Below, in pieces: positions 21,069 to 28,777 of a DNA stretch of 30,220 bases. A program made the translations under genes and the position numbers. A model generated the notes under the pieces. That model saw only the letters and a list, made by a program, of their open reading frames with translations, had not been told where the DNA came from and did no database searches. The stretch is taken from contig CAZDGK010000010.1 of assembly GCA_964505035.1 (NCBI GenBank), positions 1 through 30,220 on the forward strand. Direction: 5' to 3'. The stretch comes from CAZDGK01 sp964505035. GTDB lineage: Bacteria > Patescibacteriota > Saccharimonadia > UBA4664. Position 1 is the stretch's first letter, and every line of letters begins with the position of its first letter.

Positions 21069-22265
21069 ATGAGAGCGCATCATCCGGATTACGTCATCGC
21101 GCTGCTGGTGGCGGTGCTGTTGGCGATTGGCCTGGTGATGATGTACTCGGTGAGTCCGATTTTGAGCCACTCGCTGACGGGGAGTGTGGACCGGAACTAC
21201 TACTTCGTGAACCAGATCAAATATATTGGCCTGGGACTGGTCGCGTGGGTGGCTGGCAGTCTGGTGCCGTATCCGGTGTGGCGCAAATGGGCGCCGATAC
21301 TGCTGGGCGCGGCGATGGTGAGCGTGCTGGCACTGTTGGTGCCGGGCCTGTCGCACACCACCAACGGTGCGACGCGCTGGATTGATCTAGGCGTGGTGTC
21401 GTTTCAGCCAGCTGAGCTACTGAAGCTGGCGCTGGTGTTGTATCTGGCGTCGTGGTTTGAGCGGCGGCGGCAGGATGTGCGGTCGTTTATGGACGGGGTG
21501 GTGCCGTTTGCGATCATGGTGGGGGTGGCGTGCTTTGTGATCGCGGTGTTCCAGCGCGACATGGGGACGATGGCGGTGATGGCGCTAGCGGCGATGGGCA
21601 TGTTCTTTGCGGCCGGGACGCGCTGGAGCCACGTGGGGGTGCTGGTGGCTGGGGCGTTGGCGGCGGGCTGGGCGATGATATTGGCTTTCCCGCACCGCCT
21701 GAGCCGCCTGAGCACCTTCCTGGACCCATCCAAGGATCTAAACGGTGCTGGCTATCATGTGAATCAAGCGCTGATCGCGATTGGGTCTGGCGGGTTGTTG
21801 GGCGTGGGTCTGGGCCACAGTATTCAGGTGTATGGCTACCTGCCCGAGGCGGCCAATGACTCGATCTTTGCGCTGATTGCCGAGGAGTTTGGCTTGTTTG
21901 GCGGGCTGGCGGTGATTGGGCTGTTTGCGCTGGTGGCCTACCGGGGCCTGCAAGTGGCTCGTAATGCGCCAGACTTGTTCTCCCGGCTGGCGGCGACTGG
22001 GATATCACTGTGGCTATTGTTTCAGGCATTTATCAACATCGGAGCGATGGTGGCAGTGCTGCCGCTGACTGGCATCCCGTTGCCATTTATTTCCTACGGT
22101 GGTACAAGCCTGGTGATTTCACTGCTGGCCGTGGGCATTTTACTTAATATTTCCAAATACACTACTAGAGAGGCAAGCGATGCGGATAGTCGTCAGCGGC
22201 GGGGGGTCAGCCGGTCATATTTCGCCAACCTTGGCGGTCAGCGACGCGTTAAAGTCGCTCGATAA
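21069..22265 (+). CDS. ftsW: septal glycosyltransferase FtsW
   Basis: FtsW, a SEDS-family polymerase, makes glycan strands from lipid II at the septum together with FtsI. ATG 21069 is chosen because GGGGAG stands five bases upstream and it gives the usual short N-terminus (MRAHHPDY); ATG 21039, which overlaps the mraY stop by ATGA, would add ten residues. The 398 residues hold about ten membrane segments. Family stretches include FQPAELLKLALVLYLA, a large loop from FPHRLSRLSTFLDP to YHVNQALIAIGSGGLLG, and LPLTGIPLPFISYGGTS. The last 28 codons overlap murG by 86 bases, giving an unusual basic tail (QRRGVSRSYFANLGG). Adjacent ftsI and murG make FtsW more likely than RodA. Confidence 0.92.
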   Translation: MRAHHPDYVIALLVAVLLAIGLVMMYSVSPILSHSLTGSVDRNYYFVNQIKYIGLGLVAWVAGSLVPYPVWRKWAPILLGAAMVSVLALLVPGLSHTTNGATRWIDLGVVSFQPAELLKLALVLYLASWFERRRQDVRSFMDGVVPFAIMVGVACFVIAVFQRDMGTMAVMALAAMGMFFAAGTRWSHVGVLVAGALAAGWAMILAFPHRLSRLSTFLDPSKDLNGAGYHVNQALIAIGSGGLLGVGLGHSIQVYGYLPEAANDSIFALIAEEFGLFGGLAVIGLFALVAYRGLQVARNAPDLFSRLAATGISLWLLFQAFINIGAMVAVLPLTGIPLPFISYGGTSLVISLLAVGILLNISKYTTREASDADSRQRRGVSRSYFANLGGQRRVKVAR

Positions 22266-23340
22266 GTCAGCCGACATTTTGTATGTAGGTGAGGCGACCG
22301 GCATGGAAGCGCGGATTGTGGCGGCTACTGGTATGCAGTTTGCGGCTATTAAGGCTGGGCGGTTTCGCCGGATGCACGGTGCGAGTACGCTGGCTCAGCT
22401 GGCGAACCCGGCGACGCTGGGGCTGAATGCCCGCGATAGTATGCGGATTGTGCAGGGTGTGGTGGCTAGTGTGCGGCTGCTTAGGAGCTGGAAACCGGAT
22501 GTGGTATTTCTGAAGGGTGGTCATGTGTGCCTGCCGGTGGGGCTGGCGGCGCGGCTGCTGAAGATACCGTATATTATCCATGAATCGGATCTGGAGCCAG
22601 GGCTGACCAACCGGATTCTGGCGCGGTGGGCAGCCAAAATCGCGGTGGGCTTTCCGGTCAAGGGGTACCATGACTTTGACCCGGCGCGGATCGTGTTTAC
22701 TGGTAGTCCGGTGCGGCCTGAGCTGCTGAAAGCGCACCGGCTAGATGGGCTGGCGCGGTTTAAATTGAACCCGTCGCTGCCGGTACTGCTGGTGACGGGC
22801 GGGTCCCAGGGGGCGGCTCAGATTAATGATGCGGTGCTGGCGGCGTTGCCGCAGCTGCTGCCGCACTGCCAGATCATTCACCAGACGGGCGAACTGGAAT
22901 TTGAACGGGTGCGATTTGAGCTGGGGCGAATGGGGAAGGTGCCGCACCTGGACCGCTACCATCCGCGCGGGTTTATTCTGAAGGATATGCCGGGGGCGCT
23001 GGCGGCCGCCGATGTGGTGGTGGGCCGGGCTGGCGCGCAGACTATCGCGGAGCTAGCGGTGCTGGGGAAGCCAGCCGTACTAATACCGAACTACGAAATG
23101 GCTGGCCACCAGGTGCAAAACGCACGGCTGCTGGCCCGGGCCGGCGCGGTGCGGGTGCTGGATGGGCGGCGGCTGACGGTGGAGCAGCTGAGCGGGGAAG
23201 TGATCCATTTGCTAGAGGATGAGAAGGAGCAAGATAGCCTGAGCCGCGGGATCCGGCAGTTTGGGCGGCCGGATGCGGCGGTGGAACTGGCCAAACTGAT
23301 TTATCAGCTCGGTGGGGCAGGGGAGGCTGGGAACTCTTGA
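22180..23340 (+). CDS. murG: UDP-GlcNAc transferase MurG
   Basis: MurG adds GlcNAc to lipid I to form lipid II on the cytoplasmic membrane face. The 386 residues form two Rossmann domains (GT-B). The N-terminal glycine loop is GGGSAGH (8-14). KGGHVCLPVGLAA and HESDLEPGLTNR follow. The C-terminal domain holds TGGSQGAAQIND and the donor site GRAGAQTIAELAVLGKPAVLIP, then HQVQNARLL. The ATG has GAGAGG about eight bases upstream and sits inside the 3' end of ftsW. The stop overlaps a TTG start option of ftsQ. murC and murB, common next genes, are absent. Confidence 0.95.
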   Translation: MRIVVSGGGSAGHISPTLAVSDALKSLDKSADILYVGEATGMEARIVAATGMQFAAIKAGRFRRMHGASTLAQLANPATLGLNARDSMRIVQGVVASVRLLRSWKPDVVFLKGGHVCLPVGLAARLLKIPYIIHESDLEPGLTNRILARWAAKIAVGFPVKGYHDFDPARIVFTGSPVRPELLKAHRLDGLARFKLNPSLPVLLVTGGSQGAAQINDAVLAALPQLLPHCQIIHQTGELEFERVRFELGRMGKVPHLDRYHPRGFILKDMPGALAAADVVVGRAGAQTIAELAVLGKPAVLIPNYEMAGHQVQNARLLARAGAVRVLDGRRLTVEQLSGEVIHLLEDEKEQDSLSRGIRQFGRPDAAVELAKLIYQLGGAGEAGNS

Positions 23341-23357
23341 GCGAGCGGAGGGTGCGT

Positions 23358-24149
23358 ATGGTGAGCCGGCCGGTTTACACCGGCCGGGGCAACTGGCCGG
23401 AGACGCGGCAGCGGCGGCCGGGTGGGCCTGGCTGGCGGCTCGGCGCTTGGCCTGTGCGGTTGCTAGTGCTAGTGGCGGCGGTTGGTGGGGTGTTGTGGTT
23501 TTTGCTACAGGCATTTGAGGTGAAAACCATAGAAGTGAAGGCTAGCTCGGGGGGCGAACACATCCAGCAGGTGGCTCAGGGGTTGGTGAACGGGAAGTGG
23601 TGGTGGCAGCGGTCGTTGCTGACGCTCGACACGGGCGAGCTGGAGTCGGCATTGGAGCAGACTGATCCGATGATCAAGGCGGTGGATGTGCGGCGGAAGT
23701 GGCCGCATGGCTTAGCGCTGGCGGTGACGCTCAAGGAGGCAGGTCTGGGGTGGGCCAGCGGTGACCAGCAATATCTGCTGGATAGGGATGGGTCGGCGGT
23801 GGGGGTGTTGCCGGCTGGTTCCCTGCTGCCAGTCGTGTTTGATGGCAGTAATTTGCCGGTGACGGTTGGCAAGCCGGTCACGAGTACACGGTTTGTGGCT
23901 TTTACAACGGCAATTGCGGCCGGATTGCCGGCGCTGGGTCTGACGGGGACGCGCTATGAAGTAAAAGACACAACATACGATCTGACCGTCACGACCAATA
24001 AGGGGTACCGTCTCATACTAGACACGACCCGGCCGGCCAATGACACACTAAGCGACCTAGGGACATTGCTGACATTCCTGGGCAAGCAGGGCAAGGCGCC
24101 GGCTCAGTACATCGACCTACGGATTGCTGGCAAGGCGTATTATCAGTAA
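23358..24149 (+). CDS. ftsQ: cell division protein FtsQ/DivIB
   Basis: FtsQ is a bitopic divisome scaffold. ATG 23358 is chosen for GGAGGG at 23347-23352; TTG 23337, overlapping the murG stop, is an alternative and would add seven residues. The 263 residues show a basic Pro/Gly/Arg cytoplasmic tail (1-30), a membrane segment (about 31-50, VRLLVLVAAVGGVLWFLL), a POTRA domain (about 53-125) ending in KWPHGLALAVTLKEA, and a beta domain to the end. It is the last gene of the cluster; ftsA and ftsZ do not follow. No terminator is evident directly after it. Confidence 0.9.
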   Translation: MVSRPVYTGRGNWPETRQRRPGGPGWRLGAWPVRLLVLVAAVGGVLWFLLQAFEVKTIEVKASSGGEHIQQVAQGLVNGKWWWQRSLLTLDTGELESALEQTDPMIKAVDVRRKWPHGLALAVTLKEAGLGWASGDQQYLLDRDGSAVGVLPAGSLLPVVFDGSNLPVTVGKPVTSTRFVAFTTAIAAGLPALGLTGTRYEVKDTTYDLTVTTNKGYRLILDTTRPANDTLSDLGTLLTFLGKQGKAPAQYIDLRIAGKAYYQ

Positions 24150-24229
24150 CCCAATTCCCTAGTTTAAGTTCGGTTTTTGTTTATGGGTATTTATAGGGGG
24201 AAGTAAGGGTTTTGCGGGGGTTGGCTGGG

Positions 24230-24320
24230 TGCTATAAGGAGAGGGGAAGTGGCCAAAAATTTGCAAAATTTGAACCCGAATTTGAACGGCTGGATTTGGA
24301 CTGTTTGGTGGCTAAATTGA
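24230..24320 (+). CDS. possible Trp-rich mini-ORF (23 aa) with promoter
   Basis: An extended -10 (TGC then TATAAG, 24230-24238) overlaps AAGGAGAGGGG. GTG 24249 then opens 23 codons to TGA 24318-24320, with four Trp near the end (WIWTVWW) and an Asn/Leu-rich first half. It ends four bases before the dif-like site. It could be a tiny membrane peptide or leader, or chance. Confidence 0.25.
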
Positions 24321-24324
24321 CTAG

Positions 24325-24352
24325 TTGTCGCAAAATATACATTGTGCGACGC
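24325..24352. other. dif: dif-like XerC/XerD recombination site
   Basis: The layout is 11-6-11, as in chromosomal dif. The arms TTGTCGCAAAA (24325-24335) and TTGTGCGACGC (24342-24352) are near-palindromic (8 of 9 inner positions). The centre TATACA is the exact complement of the E. coli dif centre TGTATA. Read on the - strand, the XerC-type arm matches the E. coli arm at 7 of 11 positions and the XerD-type arm at 6 of 11. It sits in the convergent gap where + strand genes meet - strand genes. The sequence pattern is seen directly; function is inferred. Confidence 0.6.
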
Positions 24353-24509
24353 TATGCTTTTCACCCCTGCCGGGTATGATTGTACCTCTTTATTATTCCT
24401 TGGCTAAGCCATAAGCTCCATTTGGCGTGGTTTTGGCGGCTGCGCTACTGCTGCTTCTGTCTACCTCCCCCTTCTTCTGCTCTGGATTTGATGTGTGCCT
24501 CAACCACAA

Positions 24510-24533
24510 CACTCCCCCGGGTTTGGGGGAGTG
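24510..24533 (-). terminator. terminator of the VirD4/TraD-like ATPase gene
   Basis: CACTCCCCC (24510-24518) and GGGGGAGTG (24525-24533) form a perfect 9-bp stem with a 6-base loop, 24 bases past the stop of the - strand gene. On that strand only a short T-containing tract (TTGTGGTT) follows. Confidence 0.6.
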
Positions 24534-24557
24534 CGAAGGAGGGGACTGGTGGCCGGG

Positions 24558-27545
24558 TTATTGCTCGTAGGAGGTGGGGACTGGCGCCGATTGGGTAGGT
24601 GCTGGAGTGGGTGCGACGCTGATGGGCGTAGAAGGGACTAGAGTTGGCGCCGCGGCTGGAGTGGGTGATTGGGCGGGTAGCGTGGCAGCGTGCGCCTGAG
24701 CGGCCTGAATGGCCTGAATGGCCTCACGGACGGCCTGGTTGCGCTGGTCACTGTGCTCGGGCCGAGGTCGCTGGTCACGGCGGTCGCCGCCTCCCCCGCC
24801 CTGCTGGTTTCCCCCACCACTATGGCCGCCGTGGCTTTTGAAACCACCGCCGCCACCGCCGCCACTGTGCTTGCTCTGGCCGCCGCGACCGTCTCCCCTG
24901 CCTTCCCTACGCGGCTGATGCTGGACTGGGGGTAGATTGGGGTTTTGGAGACCGGCCAGGAACTCACTTTTGGGGGTGTTCGGTTTTTGATCACCGAGAG
25001 AGGCCGATCCGGAAAGCGCCGGCTGTCCAGCAGCCGCAGAGGCGCCGACGGCGCGGGTGCCTTCGTCTTGGGTCTCCTGGGTACGGGTGCGAATGTCGTC
25101 TTCGACGTGGCCGCGGGGTGTGGTGTACTGCGTGCGGGATAGTTCGACGATCTGCGGGGTGTAGTCGTGTTCGGGGTCGGGCATGCGCAGAGTGGAAGCC
25201 GAGAATGGGGCGGCCTTCTCACCATTGATGATCATGGATAGGAAAATGTTTTGGTTGTTGAGGCGCGTGAGGTCGGTGGCTTCGAACACCGGCTCGAAAT
25301 ATTCGCCCAGGACCTTGGCATCGCCGGGGCCGACACGGAAGCTGACGATGGTACCAACGTTGCCAAAGACGGCGTCACGCACCACCTCAGGCATTTGGGA
25401 GACGTACTGGTTGGCCACGGTGAGGTTGAGGCCATACTTGCGGGCCTCAGACAGGATGACGGCGAAGGAATCGGTGGCGAAGTTCTGGAACTCGTCGACG
25501 TAGAGGTAGAATGGCCGGCGTTGCTCGAGCGGCATATCAGCACGGCTCATGGCGGCGAGCTGGATCTTGGTGACCATCAGGGCGCCGAGGATGGCGGCGT
25601 TGTCCTCACCTACCTGACCGCGGCTGAGGTTGACGACGAGGATTTTGCCCTCATCCATGATGCGGCGGATGTTGAAGGATGATTTGGTCTGGCCGATGAT
25701 GTTACGCACGAGCGGGTTGGCTACGAAGGCACCGACCTTGTTGAGTACTGGCGCAACCGCCTCGGACGCGAATTTTTCGTTCCAGGAGGCAAACTCGGTG
25801 ACCCAGAAGGTTTTGACCACGGGGTCGGTGATGTCGCGGATGACTTGCTTGCGGAAATCCTTCTCGTTGAGCATGCGCGTGATGTCGAGCATGGTGGCGC
25901 CTTCGTGGTCGAGTAGCGCCAGGACGGTGTAGCGGAGGATGTACTCGAGGCGCGGGCCCCAGCTCTGGGCCTCGAACATGCGCTTGAGCACGCCGACGAG
26001 CTCGGAGGCGATGTGGTTTTTGATGGCTGGGTCAGTGACTTCCATCGGGTTGAAGGCCATCGGGTGTTCGCGGTCGGTGGCGTTGAAGTACACAACGTCC
26101 TTCACACGGTGTTCGGGGATGTACTTCATGATATCAGTGGCATAGTCGCCGTGCGGATCGACAATGGCAAAGCCGATGTCGTGATACACATCAGATAGGG
26201 TTAGTAGCTGCAGCAGCATGGACTTACCGGCGCCGGTCTGGCCGATGATGTAGAAGTGGCGGCCGCGGTCACGGCGCTTGATGCCAAACTTGAGCTGGCG
26301 GCCGCGGAAATTGGACAGGCCAAACAGGCTAACGTCGAGTGCATCAGTAGTGCCCTCGGCGGGTACGTTGGCTGGCGGCTCGGAGGTCTTGGTGCTGGTC
26401 CAAGTCATGTTGGGCGTCTCCACGGAGGTGTGTGGCAGGTGGTAGAGCGAGGCTAGCTCGGCGATATTGAGGATGGAGCCGGTATCGAGGAACAGCCGGG
26501 CGCGGTAGTCTTCGATGTAGTCGGCGGAGTTGTAGTGGCCCTTCGGGTCGAACCCGTTGAGGTTGGTGGTATTAAACTGCTTGAAGCTGCCGACCATGGC
26601 CTGGATGCGGGATTTGGCCAGGCTTGGGTCGGGTCCCAGATAGGCGATGCGGATTTTGACCTCGTAGCCAAGCTTGGTGGTCTTCTCCCCCACTGCCTTG
26701 ATGAGCGCCTGCTGGCCGGTGGAGAGCTTCTTTTCGTCGTCGTCTTTTTTCTTTTCTTCCTTTTTGGGCGGCTCGGGGGCTTTCATCATGGCGCTGATGA
26801 AGTTGCTAAAGATGTGAATCGGTAGCTCAAGGGCGGCTTTGATGAGCTGGTCGCGGAAGCTGGCGGCTTTGCCGTTTTTGATCTGGTCGACGTATTCTTT
26901 GCCCTTGTCTTGCCAAGAGTCGTCGATGGGGCGCGCCAGGATTTGGATCCAGACTTCCTCGCCGGGTTGGTTGAGGCTGGCGAGTACGCCTGTGATGCCG
27001 GCGAGCGGGTCGACTTCAAATGAGTCGAAGGTCTTGATGGGTAGGACGTCGGCTTTGTTGAGCTTCAGTTCGGCGCCGTAAATGGCTCGCTCCCCTATCT
27101 CGGTAGCGGCGTAGTCCTCGAGGCCCTCTTTGATTTGGACTGTTGGGTACTGGGCGTAGACTTGGCTTTCGACAAAGTCCTTGAGGTGCTTGGGCGCCCA
27201 GATATAGAACTGGATGTTGTCTCCCTTGGAAACCAGCTCAAACGAGATGTGCTCCTGGAGGCTGCCCTCCTTGAGCAGGTCGGCCTTGGGACGCAGGATG
27301 CCATGCAGGGCCGCGAACATTTGCTCGGCCGATAGCTCCTTCTTCTCGTTGTCTTTGGGTACGTCAATGCGTAACAGGATGGTTTCGCTGTTGTTTTCGA
27401 CCCAATCGCGCTTACGGGTGTTTTGCCAGGCCATATAGAAGAGAACGGCCACGATGACCACCCAGCCGTACAGCTTGAACACCACCAACAGCAGTAGCTG
27501 GAAGGCAGCGAAAATAAAGCTGGTAATACCCCCGATCAGATCCAT
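24558..27545 (-). CDS. membrane-anchored VirD4/TraD-like P-loop ATPase
   Basis: A large ATPase of the HerA/FtsK-VirD4 class, related to DUF87 and type IV secretion coupling proteins. The 995 residues have two N-terminal membrane segments (about 5-24 and 27-40) and a long cytoplasmic domain with a Lys/Asp/Glu-rich stretch (about 257-273). Walker A is GQTGAGKS at 435-442. DPHGDY (463-468) and Walker B VDEFQ (683-687) follow. The last 110 residues are disordered: a Gly/His/Arg-rich part, then Pro/Thr/Ala. The ATG has GGAGGG only 16 bases upstream, an unusual distance. No other secretion genes are nearby. It could power DNA uptake, pilus function or segregation. FtsK is less likely because the gamma domain is absent. 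Confidence 0.85.
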   Translation of the reverse strand: MDLIGGITSFIFAAFQLLLLVVFKLYGWVVIVAVLFYMAWQNTRKRDWVENNSETILLRIDVPKDNEKKELSAEQMFAALHGILRPKADLLKEGSLQEHISFELVSKGDNIQFYIWAPKHLKDFVESQVYAQYPTVQIKEGLEDYAATEIGERAIYGAELKLNKADVLPIKTFDSFEVDPLAGITGVLASLNQPGEEVWIQILARPIDDSWQDKGKEYVDQIKNGKAASFRDQLIKAALELPIHIFSNFISAMMKAPEPPKKEEKKKDDDEKKLSTGQQALIKAVGEKTTKLGYEVKIRIAYLGPDPSLAKSRIQAMVGSFKQFNTTNLNGFDPKGHYNSADYIEDYRARLFLDTGSILNIAELASLYHLPHTSVETPNMTWTSTKTSEPPANVPAEGTTDALDVSLFGLSNFRGRQLKFGIKRRDRGRHFYIIGQTGAGKSMLLQLLTLSDVYHDIGFAIVDPHGDYATDIMKYIPEHRVKDVVYFNATDREHPMAFNPMEVTDPAIKNHIASELVGVLKRMFEAQSWGPRLEYILRYTVLALLDHEGATMLDITRMLNEKDFRKQVIRDITDPVVKTFWVTEFASWNEKFASEAVAPVLNKVGAFVANPLVRNIIGQTKSSFNIRRIMDEGKILVVNLSRGQVGEDNAAILGALMVTKIQLAAMSRADMPLEQRRPFYLYVDEFQNFATDSFAVILSEARKYGLNLTVANQYVSQMPEVVRDAVFGNVGTIVSFRVGPGDAKVLGEYFEPVFEATDLTRLNNQNIFLSMIINGEKAAPFSASTLRMPDPEHDYTPQIVELSRTQYTTPRGHVEDDIRTRTQETQDEGTRAVGASAAAGQPALSGSASLGDQKPNTPKSEFLAGLQNPNLPPVQHQPRREGRGDGRGGQSKHSGGGGGGGFKSHGGHSGGGNQQGGGGGDRRDQRPRPEHSDQRNQAVREAIQAIQAAQAHAATLPAQSPTPAAAPTLVPSTPISVAPTPAPTQSAPVPTSYEQ

Positions 27546-27582
27546 GGGCGTGTGTTTCTAATACCCTCCGTGAACAATAGGA

Positions 27583-28605
27583 CTAGTCCTTTAGCTTGTA
27601 GGTAGCCTTGGCAGTGCGGACGAATTGGTCTTTTTCTTGCAGATTCAAGATGATGGTAGTGGTTTTGACCTGGCGCTTCATCAGGACGCGGCGGACGATC
27701 TCGTCCTTGTGCAGCGGCTGCTCTTCGCGAAGCACGCTCGAGATGATCTCGGCGACGGTGCCGGGAGCGTAGCCCCACTCGGCCAGCGCGTAGATACCAC
27801 GGCCGATCAGTACGAAACGGTCGTCTTTGATGAGCTCGTTGTGAACGGCCTGGACGGTGACGTCGCGCTTGTTGGCGCCGATGTCACGGACGTGCTTGGC
27901 AATGTCGCTAAAGTGTAGCGGACGGCCGTGGCGGCCTAGGACGAGGTAGGTCTTGTCGCGAATGCTCTTGGGGTTGACCTCTGGCCAAGCCGTGAGGCCC
28001 CATTTGCCATCGAAGAACGCCAGCTGCTTGCTGGTGCGCATGATTTGCTCAAGTGTGAGCGCCTCAAGCTCTGACGGCAGCTTGCTGTGGAGCTTGGTGA
28101 GCGTGATGGGCTTGCCATACTCCTTGATGGTGCTGGTGATCTCAGACAGCAGTTCGACGAGGCGGCCGCGAGCGTAGACGGGCATGAGGCCCAGGCTGGC
28201 GCGCAGGTGGTCGTCCTCTTCGATGACCTCGATGTGCGGAGCCAATAGGCTGAGGAACACGACGTACGTGGTGTCCTGCTCGGGTACGCTGAGGGCGGAG
28301 GCAATGTCTGACACCAGAGCCACGTTGCCACGGTCCTTGACCAGCTTCGTGAATAGTTCATCAACGCTGTCGAGCTGGGGCGCGCCGGAAGCCCGCATCT
28401 TGCCGATGGCGGCTTTCTCGATTTGGCGGACGCGCTCACGGGTAATATCAAAATCGCTGCCAATCTTCTCGAGGGTTTGGCGGCGGCTCAGGCCGAAGCC
28501 GAAGCGGCGGGCAATAATTTGGCGGTCGCGGTCACGGCGAAGTACACCCAGGATTTGCTGAGTGGCGGCTTTGTAATCGTAAGTGGTGTCAGTCTTAGTG
28601 CTCAT
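27583..28605 (-). CDS. sigma region 4 protein with HARE-type winged helices
   Basis: A transcription protein of 340 residues, started at ATG 28605 because two promoters lie just upstream. Residues 14-70 match sigma-70 region 4, with the helix-turn-helix at about 43-66 (QTLEKIGSDFDITRERVRQIEKAAI). Sigma region 2 is absent, so it cannot melt a promoter as a normal sigma. Residues about 215-280 look like the HARE-HTH domain of the RNA polymerase delta subunit, ending in GRGIYALAEWG. A second copy-like unit follows (281-340). Two earlier segments (80-140 and 145-208) may be further winged helices; one ends in DGKWGLTAW. It probably modulates RNA polymerase. The gene is separate from the ATPase gene by 37 bases. 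No Shine-Dalgarno is visible. Confidence 0.8.
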   Translation of the reverse strand: MSTKTDTTYDYKAATQQILGVLRRDRDRQIIARRFGFGLSRRQTLEKIGSDFDITRERVRQIEKAAIGKMRASGAPQLDSVDELFTKLVKDRGNVALVSDIASALSVPEQDTTYVVFLSLLAPHIEVIEEDDHLRASLGLMPVYARGRLVELLSEITSTIKEYGKPITLTKLHSKLPSELEALTLEQIMRTSKQLAFFDGKWGLTAWPEVNPKSIRDKTYLVLGRHGRPLHFSDIAKHVRDIGANKRDVTVQAVHNELIKDDRFVLIGRGIYALAEWGYAPGTVAEIISSVLREEQPLHKDEIVRRVLMKRQVKTTTIILNLQEKDQFVRTAKATYKLKD

Positions 28606-28626
28606 AGAGATCTTGTTATCGCTTAA

Positions 28627-28655
28627 ATTATAAAATAACCCTGTTTGCGCGTCAA
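28627..28655 (-). promoter_or_regulatory. consensus promoter of the sigma4/HARE gene
   Basis: On the - strand TTGACG (28655-28650), a 17-base spacer and a perfect TATAAT (28632-28627). The leader would be about 14 bases. Confidence 0.8.
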
Positions 28656-28698
28656 TTTGATTTGCAAGTGTTTGTGTGGGGTCTTTTATGACAACTAC

Positions 28699-28728
28699 AT
28701 TATACCATAACTTGCGAATTGTAAACAA
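28699..28728 (-). promoter_or_regulatory. second, upstream promoter of the sigma4/HARE gene
   Basis: On the - strand TTGTTT (28728-28723), an 18-base spacer and TATAAT (28704-28699) with TGG directly before it (extended -10). It would give a leader of about 86 bases. Confidence 0.55.
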
Positions 28729-28732
28729 GTAT

Positions 28733-28756
28733 TATAGACAAATTTTTTTGTCTATA
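28733..28756 (-). terminator. AT-rich hairpin after glyS
   Basis: TATAGACAAA (28733-28742) and TTTGTCTATA (28747-28756) are exact complements around a TTTT loop, 22 bases past the glyS stop. The stem is AT-rich, and on the - strand no long T run follows, so termination may be partial. Confidence 0.5.
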
Positions 28757-28777
28757 GATATGGTCCAGATATGTAGC

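Larger units (their letters stand above)
24150..24557. other. 408-base convergent gap at the strand switch
   Basis: All genes left of this gap are on the + strand and all genes right of it are on the - strand. It holds a possible mini-ORF with its own promoter, the dif-like palindrome (24325-24352) and, at the right end, the terminator of the - strand ATPase gene. Longer ORFs in it lack ribosome sites. Confidence 0.7.

Noticed and set aside
24380..24598. 72-codon + strand open frame in the convergent gap
   Set aside because: No ribosome site, and it runs into the terminator and 3' end of the ATPase gene on the other strand.
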